Source of the DNA: CAMBDR01 sp046597185
GTDB lineage: Bacteria; Pseudomonadota; Gammaproteobacteria; Burkholderiales; Burkholderiaceae_D
Assembly (NCBI GenBank): GCA_046597185.1
Contig: JBKJLF010000216.1
Location: forward strand, 1 to 6,578
Direction of reading: 5' to 3'
DNA length: 6,578 bases
The position numbers and the translations under genes were made by a program. Every line of letters starts with the position of its first letter. Positions within the stretch are counted from its first letter, which is position 1. Of the stretch, positions 1-6,558 are shown in pieces. The notes under the pieces are model-generated. The model made no database searches, was not told where the DNA came from, and was given only the letters and a program-made list of their open reading frames with translations.

Positions 1-622
1 TTTTTCCACTGTGGCACCTCCGATTGCCGGAGTGATCGGCATGCGCGCTTCGGTATTTTTTCTGGCCTCCAGTCTGGGCGCGGCGCTTTGGGCCGGGGCT
101 GCACTATTGGCGGGAGCCATTTTACACAAGCAAATTAGTCTGGTCATGGATAGCCTCACCCGCCATGGCGTGCGCTTGGCAGGTTTGCTGGCCATCGTCA
201 TCGCGCTCTGGATAGGCTGGAAGCATTGGAAAAAATGGCGTTTCTTACGCCAGGCGCGCATGGCTCGTGTTAGCGCACAGCAAGTGATAGCGGCCCGCAG
301 CAGCGTGCGCCCGTTTCATATCCTTGATTTACGCAACCAGGCGTTGGTTGAACTCACCGGCACCATTCCACACGCCCATATCACCAAATATGAAGCCTTG
401 AGCGCATCGCTGGGCGATTTGCCCAAAGACTACCCCATCGTCACGCTTTGCGCCTGCCCACAGGATGCAGGCGCAATTCAGGCAGCGGGCAAATTGCAAA
501 AACTGGGCTATAGCAATGTGCTGCCCTTGCAGGGCGGTTTTGAGGCATGGCAGGAATTAGCTCAACAATACCCGGAATTACTTATCCAAAAAGATAGTGC
601 TCCCTCTAATAAAATTAAGTAG
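1..622 (+). CDS. DedA-family membrane protein with C-terminal rhodanese domain (5' end missing)
   Basis: Partial gene. The reading frame is open from the first base, so most of the DedA (SNARE-associated/VTT) domain lies upstream. The GTG at 11 is probably an internal valine. The first visible residues, STVAPPIAGVIGM, match the conserved end of the DedA re-entrant region (the family's 'PGxRTxxPxxAG' area). Counting from position 11, hydrophobic helices follow at about residues 15-37 and 55-72, then a basic stretch (KHWKKWRFLR). From about residue 85 to 190 there is a rhodanese domain: ILDLRN at 104-109, the active-site loop LCACPQDAG with Cys147 and Cys149, and the closing LQGGFEAW motif. By analogy with other DedA-rhodanese fusions, Cys149 is the likely sulfur-carrying residue. 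DedA proteins are inner-membrane proteins linked to lipid-carrier flipping and membrane homeostasis; the rhodanese substrate is unknown. Family assignment is firm; its role here is not. Confidence 0.85.
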   Translation, partial: FSTVAPPIAGVIGMRASVFFLASSLGAALWAGAALLAGAILHKQISLVMDSLTRHGVRLAGLLAIVIALWIGWKHWKKWRFLRQARMARVSAQQVIAARSSVRPFHILDLRNQALVELTGTIPHAHITKYEALSASLGDLPKDYPIVTLCACPQDAGAIQAAGKLQKLGYSNVLPLQGGFEAWQELAQQYPELLIQKDSAPSNKIK

Positions 623-697
623 TTTCACTTAAGACGATAAAATATGCGCGATTTAGCGGTAAAATCGGTGGCAAGATAAAAATGACAAGAGGAATGA
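623..697 (+). promoter_or_regulatory. Probable promoter and leader region of the TelA-VWA cluster
   Basis: This AT-rich gap is the only sizeable non-coding stretch ahead of the four-gene cluster, so a promoter is likely here. Two TAAAAT hexamers resembling -10 boxes are seen at 638-643 and 660-665, but neither has a convincing -35 box at the right distance. A short inverted repeat (CGATTT at 649-654, AAATCG at 662-667, 7-base loop) overlaps the second hexamer and could be an operator, or chance. No run of T follows it, so it is not an intrinsic terminator for the upstream gene. A Shine-Dalgarno AGAGGA at 688-693 serves the gene starting at 698. The location is an inference from layout; the exact promoter is not established. 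Confidence 0.3.
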
Positions 698-1873
698 ATG
701 AAAAAGAATTTAGGCATCGTGCTCTCAGTACTGGTTTTTCTGGCGGTGATAGCGGGCGGGTATAAGTCGTATCAGGAAAAACACGGCAATAATGTTAGCC
801 TTTCCGGTATTATCGGCACTGGCTCCAACTCAGGCATCACGTCCCCGTCCAACCCGCTTTCTAACCCTTTTTCCAAAGCGTCCAACTCCACCGCGTCGCT
901 TGTGAAAATCATTGCCGGCAGCGCCAAGTTTGCCTTCTTGAAAGACCCCGATCTGGGCAATATTCTGGATAAACAGGGGATGCGACTCGAATTAATCAAA
1001 TCCGGCGCGTTTGAAGTGGACAAATTGCGCGCTGGCGAAATCGATGCCGCCTGGCCAGCCAGTGCTGGTGCCGCCGCCGATTGGGCCGGCAACATGCCCG
1101 GCAGCAGTAGCTACCCGGTATTTTCCACCCCGCTGGCACTGGCCAGTTGGCGCAGTTTGATGCCGATGTTTGAAAAAAATGGCCTGGCCAAAATGAGTGG
1201 CCCCACCCATGGCGATTTCGACCTCGAAAAAGCCTTGCCCCTGATGGTGAAAGGCACGCGTTGGAACCAATTGTTAGACAATACCGCCTTCAACGTCAAC
1301 AAAAGCTTTTTGATCAATACCCCCGACCTGCGCCAGGGTGTGACGGGCGGCTTATACATCGCCACACTGGCCTATATTTTGAATGGGCATGAAGTGCCGC
1401 AAAACGCCGCCAAGGCCGAAGCGCTGGCGCAAACCTTAACGCCGCTCATTACCCGCCAGGGCTATCAAGAAAACACCCTGGCCGGGCCGTTTGAAGATTA
1501 TATCGGCCAAGGCATAGGCAAAGCGCCCTTGGTGTTGGTGTACGAGAGCCAGTTTATTGAAGCCAAGCGCGATGGCAAAATCCGCGACACCCATATTTTG
1601 CTCTACCCGCAACCGGGGCTGATGTTAAAACATGTGTTGGTGGGTAAAACCCCGGCGGGTAAAAAACTGGGCGAATTGCTGGCCAATGACCCGGAAATCC
1701 AAAAAATCGCCGCCAAATATGGTTTTCGCACCAATAACCCGGCCCTATTTACCGCTTACACCAAAACCCTGAGCATGGATGCGCCGGAATTAATCAATCT
1801 GGCCGAAACCCCCAGCCCCGCCATCCTGGATGTAATGACACAGAGCATCATCAACAAAATCGAAAGCAAATAA
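698..1873 (+). CDS. Membrane-anchored periplasmic solute-binding-like protein
   Basis: A 391-residue protein with a basic start (MKKN) and one hydrophobic segment at about residues 5-22, which is either an uncleaved signal anchor or a signal peptide. There is no cysteine anywhere, so it is not a lipoprotein. A Gly/Ser/Asn/Pro-rich linker (about 40-66) leads into a type-2 periplasmic-binding-like domain (about 68-360). Supporting patches are VKIIAGSAKF, the AGEIDAAWPAS strand-loop, the FLINTPD...GVTGG segment, and a C-terminal YESQF...QKIAAKYGFR region typical of extracellular solute-binding domains of the molybdate/sulfate-like class. No permease or ATPase gene is adjacent, so a sensing or scaffold role is more likely than transport. 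The ATG at 698 is preceded by AGAGGA five bases away at its core. It is the first gene of the cluster, 12 bases before the TelA gene. The fold assignment is moderately sure; the ligand is unknown. Confidence 0.65.
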   Translation: MKKNLGIVLSVLVFLAVIAGGYKSYQEKHGNNVSLSGIIGTGSNSGITSPSNPLSNPFSKASNSTASLVKIIAGSAKFAFLKDPDLGNILDKQGMRLELIKSGAFEVDKLRAGEIDAAWPASAGAAADWAGNMPGSSSYPVFSTPLALASWRSLMPMFEKNGLAKMSGPTHGDFDLEKALPLMVKGTRWNQLLDNTAFNVNKSFLINTPDLRQGVTGGLYIATLAYILNGHEVPQNAAKAEALAQTLTPLITRQGYQENTLAGPFEDYIGQGIGKAPLVLVYESQFIEAKRDGKIRDTHILLYPQPGLMLKHVLVGKTPAGKKLGELLANDPEIQKIAAKYGFRTNNPALFTAYTKTLSMDAPELINLAETPSPAILDVMTQSIINKIESK

Positions 1874-1885
1874 AAGGTAACCAAA

Positions 1886-3067
1886 ATGAGTAATATCAAC
1901 AATGGCGACGACAGCCCCCTGGTACTCAGCCCCCCCGACGTAGTAGCCGCCGTACCGGTTAGCAAAGTAGCCGGTGCGGTGAAACTGCCGGCCGAGATGC
2001 AAACCAAGATCGATGCGCAATTGCAAAGCTATGTCAGCAGCCTGCTGCAAGGCGACCCGGCATCGGACGCCTTCAAGCAAAAACTGGATGGCGCGTTTTC
2101 ACTCGGGCGCAAAGAAATTTCTGAGGCCACCACCCTCACCAACCGCTTCACCAAGGGCAATTTTGTCGGCGTGGAAGACAGTGCCGCCTATAACGCCATC
2201 GCCAATATGCGCAGCCTGTTTGATGAGTTAAACCCGGCCACCCAGGGTGATTTATTTACACCCACCAAGGTGCTGGGCATTCCGATCCCGTTTGCCAACA
2301 AGCTCAACCGCTACCTGCGCACCTACGAGGCGGCGGAAAGCCAACTGGCGACGATTCAAAGCCAGATTATTTCTGCCAAAGATGAAATTGCCAAAGACGT
2401 GGCCGAAATGGCGGTGGCGCGCCAACAGTTGTGGACGGCACTGGAAAAGCTGGAGGGCATGGCTTACTTCATTCGCAATGTCGATAGCCAACTCACCGAC
2501 AATATTGAGGCGCTGAAACTCACCGACCCCGACCGTGCGCGCCTGTTTGAGCAAGAAGTGCTGTACTACGTGCGGCAAAACCTGGGCGATGTGCAAGCGG
2601 CGCAGGCGCTCAGTATCAACGCCTACCAGGTGATGGGTGAATTACGCAAAACCGGGCGCGAAACCATGAATGGCTGCGACCGCATCCTGACGCTGGGCAT
2701 AGCCGCACTCTCGATTGCGGTGACATTGGCACGCGCCACCAGCAACCAGATCGCCACGCAAGAGATGTTGAGCGGTTCCAAGCAAGAAATTGAAAAGCTG
2801 ATCGCCGCCACCGGGCAGGCGCTCAATACCCATGTTGAGCTGACCACCAAGTTTGCCAACGACCCGGTAATTGGCGTGAAAACCCTGCAAAACATGTTTG
2901 ACCAAACTTATTCTGCCATGGACAAGATGGAGAAATACCGTTCTGACGCACTGGGCAGTATGCAGTTGAATAACCAAATGCTGCGCACCGAGCTGGAAAA
3001 AGCACAACAGCGCATCAGCCAGGAGCGCAAAATCGCCGTCGATGCCGCCCCAATCTTTTCACTTTGA
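1886..3067 (+). CDS. TelA/KlaB-family toxic anion resistance protein
   Basis: A 393-residue, largely helical soluble protein with no signal peptide, close to the usual TelA-family length (about 350-400). After a flexible N-terminus (1-35), helices contain the family-typical segment PFANKLNRYLRTYEAAESQL (135-154). A long coiled coil (about 150-195) begins SQIISAKDEIAKDVAEM, and the LEKLEGMAYFIRNVD stretch follows. A hydrophobic patch (about 268-283, LTLGIAALSIAVTLAR) lies where TelA homologues carry their conserved 'Q..L..AL..Q' helix; here the usual Trp/Pro residues of the B. subtilis-like members seem absent, so this is a divergent branch. The start has AAAGGT at 1873-1878, seven bases upstream. 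The stop overlaps an alternative TTG start of the next gene. The family includes plasmid KlaB/TelA (tellurite) and chromosomal YaaN, and is linked to envelope stress; the biochemical activity is unknown. Family call is confident, the tellurite phenotype is not implied. Confidence 0.85.
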   Translation: MSNINNGDDSPLVLSPPDVVAAVPVSKVAGAVKLPAEMQTKIDAQLQSYVSSLLQGDPASDAFKQKLDGAFSLGRKEISEATTLTNRFTKGNFVGVEDSAAYNAIANMRSLFDELNPATQGDLFTPTKVLGIPIPFANKLNRYLRTYEAAESQLATIQSQIISAKDEIAKDVAEMAVARQQLWTALEKLEGMAYFIRNVDSQLTDNIEALKLTDPDRARLFEQEVLYYVRQNLGDVQAAQALSINAYQVMGELRKTGRETMNGCDRILTLGIAALSIAVTLARATSNQIATQEMLSGSKQEIEKLIAATGQALNTHVELTTKFANDPVIGVKTLQNMFDQTYSAMDKMEKYRSDALGSMQLNNQMLRTELEKAQQRISQERKIAVDAAPIFSL

Positions 3068-3075
3068 GCCTTGTT

Positions 3076-4740
3076 ATGAAAACACTGACTGAATCGCTAA
3101 ATCAAGCGCAAAATCAAGCACAAAATCAATCCCATGCGGTGATGCGTGCCTTGCGTTCTTGGGGCTTTTTAACGCTGATCATGCTGGGTTTGGGGAGCCT
3201 TGTCGCTTGCGATAAAGGTAATCCCGGCAGCAACGCTGGCAACAACACTGGCAACGCCACCACCGCCAACGCCCCGGCCAGTGGCGGCCCGCAATTTCGC
3301 ATCCTCGCTGGTTCAGAACTCAAAGACGTGGCCGAGCTGGTCACCGCCTTCGGCAAAAGCCAAAATGTGAATGTGGCGTTTGAGTACACCGGCACGCTTG
3401 ATGCCGTGGACAAGCTGGCCGAAAAACACAATTATGATGCAGTCTGGATTTCGCACGGCAAATATCTGCAACTCATCCCCTTGGTCAAGGGCCAGATCAA
3501 AGCCTCGGAAAAAACCATGTACTCACGCGTGGTGCTGGGCATCAAGCCGGAAGTCGCCAAAACCCTGGGCTGGGAGTCGGGTAAAACCGGCTGGTCAGAT
3601 GTAGTGAAAGAATCGAAAAATGGCAGATTCCACTTCGCCATGACCAACCCGACCGGTTCCAACACCGGCTTTGTGGCGCTGGTCGGCTTGGCCACCGAAC
3701 TCTCGGGTAAAGGCGATGCGCTGGAAGAAAAAGATATACCCGCCACCAAGCTGCGCGAGTTATTTGCCGGCCAATCGATGACGGCAGGCTCTTCCGGTGC
3801 GCTGGCAGACATGTTTATGGCCAAATCCGCGCGCATGGATGGCATCATCAATTACGAAAGCGTGATCAAAACCATGGCCAGCAAAGGCACGGCATTGAGC
3901 GTCATCATCCCCAAAGAAGGTGTGATCACCGCCGACTACCCCTTGATGTTGTTGGGCAGCTCGACCCAGGGCGAATTTTACCGCAAGCTGGTCGATTATA
4001 TTCGCAGCGATGCCACCCAAAAGCAAATTGCGGCTAACACCTTCCGCACGCCGCTCAGCGGTTCCGACAGCACCGAAGTGGTGAATGAACTACCCTTCCC
4101 TTCGTCGATTAAAGTGGTGGATGCGATTTTGCAAGGCTTTTTGAACAGTTATTCGCGCCCGGCCAGTTCGTATTTTGTGATTGATGTATCCGGTTCGATG
4201 CAGGGTGAGCGCATCAATCAGGCCAAGGATGCGCTCAACGATTTGATTTCGCGCGATAGCGCCGGCTCAGGCCGCTTTTCAACCTTCCGCGCGCGCGAGC
4301 ATATCGAAATCATGCCGTTTTCTGATCACACGCTGGAAAACCAGATTTATGATCTGACCCAGGATGCCGAAAAAAACCGCGAAGTACTCAACCGCATTGG
4401 GCAGCAAGTCAATCAACTATTGCCCGATGGCGGCACCGCGATTTTCAGCTCGGTGGCCAAAATTTACCCCGACGCACAGGCGGTGCTGGCCAAGGGCGAA
4501 CGCACGGTGTCGATTGTGTTATTGACCGATGGCCAAAACACCCATGGCATGGGCTTGACGGCGTTTAAAGAATTTGTCGCCAAACAAGGCGAGCCGCGCG
4601 TGCCTGTGTTTGCGATTTTGTATGGCGATGCCAAACAAACCGAAATGCAAGAACTGGCAGAAAGCACCGGGGGCCGGGTGTTTGATGCACGCAAGGTGAA
4701 TTTATCGCGGGTGATGAAAGACATTCGCACCTTCCAATAA
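3076..4740 (+). CDS. Lipoprotein with solute-binding-like domain fused to a VWA domain
   Basis: A 554-residue protein from ATG 3076, chosen because a GAG at 3066-3068 sits seven bases upstream. A TTG at 3064 overlaps the TelA stop; an ATG at 3142 would give a shorter, more ordinary signal peptide but lacks a Shine-Dalgarno. Lipoprotein signal: hydrophobic WGFLTLIMLGLG then lipobox LVAC with Cys45; Asp46 at +2 predicts retention in the inner membrane by the Lol rule. An Asn/Gly/Thr/Ala linker (about 47-71) is followed by a periplasmic-binding-like domain (about 74-345; FRILAGSELKDV, YDAVWIS, MTNPTGSNTGF). A VWA domain covers about 364-554 with a complete MIDAS site: DVSGS (Asp370, Ser372, Ser374), Thr454 in DGGTAIF and Asp485 in LLTDGQ. 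VWA domains bind partner proteins through a divalent metal. The first domain resembles the product of 698-1873. Ligand and partner are unknown. Confidence 0.82.
   Translation: MKTLTESLNQAQNQAQNQSHAVMRALRSWGFLTLIMLGLGSLVACDKGNPGSNAGNNTGNATTANAPASGGPQFRILAGSELKDVAELVTAFGKSQNVNVAFEYTGTLDAVDKLAEKHNYDAVWISHGKYLQLIPLVKGQIKASEKTMYSRVVLGIKPEVAKTLGWESGKTGWSDVVKESKNGRFHFAMTNPTGSNTGFVALVGLATELSGKGDALEEKDIPATKLRELFAGQSMTAGSSGALADMFMAKSARMDGIINYESVIKTMASKGTALSVIIPKEGVITADYPLMLLGSSTQGEFYRKLVDYIRSDATQKQIAANTFRTPLSGSDSTEVVNELPFPSSIKVVDAILQGFLNSYSRPASSYFVIDVSGSMQGERINQAKDALNDLISRDSAGSGRFSTFRAREHIEIMPFSDHTLENQIYDLTQDAEKNREVLNRIGQQVNQLLPDGGTAIFSSVAKIYPDAQAVLAKGERTVSIVLLTDGQNTHGMGLTAFKEFVAKQGEPRVPVFAILYGDAKQTEMQELAESTGGRVFDARKVNLSRVMKDIRTFQ
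3099..3134 (+). repeat. Three imperfect 12-base tandem units at the start of the VWA lipoprotein gene
   Basis: Units AAATCAAGCGCA (3099-3110), AAATCAAGCACA (3111-3122) and AAATCAATCCCA (3123-3134). In the coding frame they give NQAQ-NQAQ-NQSH, a hydrophilic stretch placed before the hydrophobic core of the lipoprotein signal. Being a multiple of three, copy-number change would not shift the frame. If translation really begins at 3142, the repeat is untranslated leader. Confidence 0.7.
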
Positions 4741-4747
4741 GGCCCAT

Positions 4748-4787
4748 AGCAATGAAAGTTACGAGCAATGAAGGATAGCAGCAATGA
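4748..4787 (+). repeat. Three AGCAATGA repeats at exact 16-base spacing over the start of the XpaC-like gene
   Basis: AGCAATGA occurs at 4748-4755, 4764-4771 and 4780-4787, each 16 bases apart. Each copy carries an ATG, in three different frames; the third (4784) is the real start, with AAGGA at 4771-4775 as its Shine-Dalgarno (8-base spacing). The first ATG (4752) opens an eight-codon frame ending at 4778, and the second (4768) a seven-codon frame ending at 4791, across the true start. The arrangement could be a trace of duplication or could affect translation initiation. Confidence 0.6.
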
Positions 4788-5389
4788 TTAAGCGTTATTT
4801 GCAATCGCGCGCCAATATGTTTGGCAGTATTGCCGCCATGATTGTGGTGGCGGCGCAATTGCTGAATTTTCTTGGTTCCAACTGGTGGCTGCTGGCGCTG
4901 GGCGCGTATGTGGGCGCGAGCCTGCCGTTTTTATTTGGACGGCAAGCCACCAGCTTGCCGCAGCAAATGCACACGGCTGAAGCCCTGCAACTATTGCGTG
5001 AAGACTTGCTACCGCGCTTGCCGCCGCAGCCGCAGCAAGTATTGGAAGACATCATCAATACCGTCGATGCGCTGATGCCGCGCCTGAAAGAAATGGAAGC
5101 GCAAGGCCTGGTAGAAGCGTCCAGCCGCGCTATGCTCAAGCAAACCGTGACCCACCTGTTGCCCGACGCCGCCAATACCTATTTGCGCCTGCCGCCGGAA
5201 TATGCCAATCAGGTAGCGATTGATGGCAATAAAACCGCACAGGATTTACTACTCGATCAATTGCATATGCTGCAAGAACATGTGCATGAGTTGGAAGCCA
5301 ATTTATTATCTGCCGATGTCAACAAACTGCTGGCCAACGGGCGCTTTTTGCAGGATAAACTGCGTCCGCATTCGTCGCCGCTGGAATAG
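4784..5389 (+). CDS. Two-helix membrane protein with helical cytoplasmic domain, XpaC-like
   Basis: A 201-residue protein. Two hydrophobic helices (about 13-30 and 34-51, separated by GSNWW) form an N-terminal hairpin. A basic start (MIKRYLQSRA) and FGR after the second helix suggest both ends lie in the cytoplasm. The rest is predicted helical and charged: LQLLREDLLPRL (68-79), a long amphipathic helix to about 120, then HLLPDAANTYLRLPPEYA (124-141), and a final coiled-coil-like helix (about 150-192). This plan, a hairpin followed by a helical domain with an 'LP...Y..L' motif, recalls XpaC, the partner of the TelA-family protein YaaN in Bacillus. The call rests on architecture, motif resemblance and neighbours, not on clear identity; XpaC's old name, from indolyl phosphate hydrolysis, does not establish an enzyme activity. 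It is the last gene of the cluster, 43 bases after the VWA gene. It could be an unrelated lineage-specific membrane protein. Confidence 0.6.
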   Translation: MIKRYLQSRANMFGSIAAMIVVAAQLLNFLGSNWWLLALGAYVGASLPFLFGRQATSLPQQMHTAEALQLLREDLLPRLPPQPQQVLEDIINTVDALMPRLKEMEAQGLVEASSRAMLKQTVTHLLPDAANTYLRLPPEYANQVAIDGNKTAQDLLLDQLHMLQEHVHELEANLLSADVNKLLANGRFLQDKLRPHSSPLE

Positions 5390-5397
5390 TCGATCAC

Positions 5398-6558
5398 TTA
5401 TTCATTCTTCACCGCCTGGCTAGCATCGGAGACATTGGCAAGATTCGCCCCATTCGGCAGCCAGCCTATCGCATGCGCATGCAGGCTCTGAACATACAAC
5501 TTGTCTTGCGTTTCCAGCACGCTGGTGGTTTCAGGATAGACCCCGCTTGGGTCTTGCAGGTCACGCACCACTTTGCCGTCTTCCTGAAACGCAATCACAT
5601 GGCCATAGGCTTTGGGCACCGGCCACAGCGACTTGGGCAAACGCAAGGTGACTTTTCTTAGCCATGGCTTTTGCGCCATATTGTCAATCGCTGCGCCGCG
5701 CGGTTTGGTAAAGCCCAGCCAGATGCGGCCGTCGCGGCCGCGCATCAAATTATCCGGGTAACCCGGCAAATTGGCCAACAGCAGGTTTCGTGCTGCGGTA
5801 CTCGATTTGGCGCTCAGGTTTTGCGTCTCGGTATCGATTTTCCACACCCGGTATTCGCCAGTTTCCACCACAAACAGGCTGCGCTCATCACTGGACAAGG
5901 CCAGCCCGTTGGCAAAGGCCAAATCACTCATGACGACTCTTGCCTTGTTGGTGGCCGAGTCAAATTCAATAATTCGGCCAGTAGCGCTGTGTTCCAGAAT
6001 ATCCAGAATACTGGCATTGAAGGTGCCGCCAAACTGTTTGGCGGCGAAGCGGCGGGTGGCATCGGACAGGTAGATTTTGCCGTTTTTGGCCACCACCACC
6101 GCATCGGCATAGGCGATTGGGTCATCCGCTGCCAGCTTGGTTAGCAGCGGCACAATCTGGCGCTGGGCGTCAATGGCCAGCAAACCCAGCATGGCATCGG
6201 CCACAATCACCCGGCCCTTGGCGTCAAAATCCAGCCCCAGTGGCCGCCCCTTGGTATCGGCCCAGACTTCAAACTGGCTGCCATCGGGCTGCATGCGCAC
6301 GATTTTGCCGCTTTCGACGGCAGCATACAATTTACCGTCCGGCCCCATGGCGATGTGCTCCGGCCCGGTTTCACCATGAATATCGATCAGGTTCAAATTA
6401 GCCAGACTCTGGTTGGCCTTATGCACACCGACATAACCCACATCTGCCTGCGGTTGCCATACCTTTGGCTCAACTGGCACGGGTGCCAGCAATAAATACC
6501 CGGCTCCGATCACAAAAACCGCCAGAATCAAGCCCAAACCCGATTTCACTTTACTCAT
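5398..6558 (-). CDS. Membrane-anchored SMP-30/strictosidine synthase-like beta-propeller protein
   Basis: A 386-residue protein on the reverse strand. The ATG at 6558 is supported by GGGAGA (complement of 6567-6572), eight bases upstream. A short hydrophobic segment (about 7-25) forms a signal anchor, putting the rest in the periplasm. From about residue 58 to 370 repeated blade motifs appear: GPEHIAMGPDGKLYAA, GRPLGLDFDAKGRVIVAD, AKNGKIYLSDATRRF, FANGLALSSDERSLFVVET, GYPDNLMRGRDGRIWLGF. These are typical of the strictosidine synthase-like/APMAP branch of six-bladed propellers related to SMP-30/gluconolactonase. Glu68, Asn217 and Asp269/Asn270 lie where the family has its metal-binding residues. 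Members are mostly lactonases or other hydrolases, and the bacterial substrate is not predictable. The gene converges on the TelA-VWA cluster with 8 bases between stops, so it is separately transcribed. Family call is confident, activity is not. Confidence 0.83.
   Translation of the reverse strand: MSKVKSGLGLILAVFVIGAGYLLLAPVPVEPKVWQPQADVGYVGVHKANQSLANLNLIDIHGETGPEHIAMGPDGKLYAAVESGKIVRMQPDGSQFEVWADTKGRPLGLDFDAKGRVIVADAMLGLLAIDAQRQIVPLLTKLAADDPIAYADAVVVAKNGKIYLSDATRRFAAKQFGGTFNASILDILEHSATGRIIEFDSATNKARVVMSDLAFANGLALSSDERSLFVVETGEYRVWKIDTETQNLSAKSSTAARNLLLANLPGYPDNLMRGRDGRIWLGFTKPRGAAIDNMAQKPWLRKVTLRLPKSLWPVPKAYGHVIAFQEDGKVVRDLQDPSGVYPETTSVLETQDKLYVQSLHAHAIGWLPNGANLANVSDASQAVKNE

Noticed and set aside
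11..622. A complete 203-residue rhodanese gene starting at GTG 11
   Set aside because: The frame is open to the window edge, no Shine-Dalgarno precedes it, and the first residues match the middle of the DedA fold, so the gene is truncated by the window.
698..1873. ABC-transporter binding protein for molybdate or sulfate
   Set aside because: The fold is plausible, but no permease or ATPase gene is present and the neighbours are TelA and VWA proteins, so assigning a transport substrate is unsupported.
3432..3851. A 139-codon open frame on the - strand inside the VWA lipoprotein gene
   Set aside because: Low-complexity translation with no domain, fully inside a well-supported gene on the other strand.
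5384..5403. Five-base inverted repeat GAATA/TATTC at the convergent stop codons
   Set aside because: Too short and AT-rich to act as a terminator, and formed largely by the stop codons themselves.
5722..5746. GC-rich inverted repeat (GATGCGGCC with GGCCGCGCATC)
   Set aside because: It lies inside the propeller coding sequence and is explained by the codons of the RGRDGRIW blade motif; no T run follows.
5671..6144. A 157-codon open frame on the + strand, opposite the propeller gene
   Set aside because: The opposite strand carries a clear family-matching protein with a good ribosome site; this frame has no recognisable domain and is an antisense shadow.
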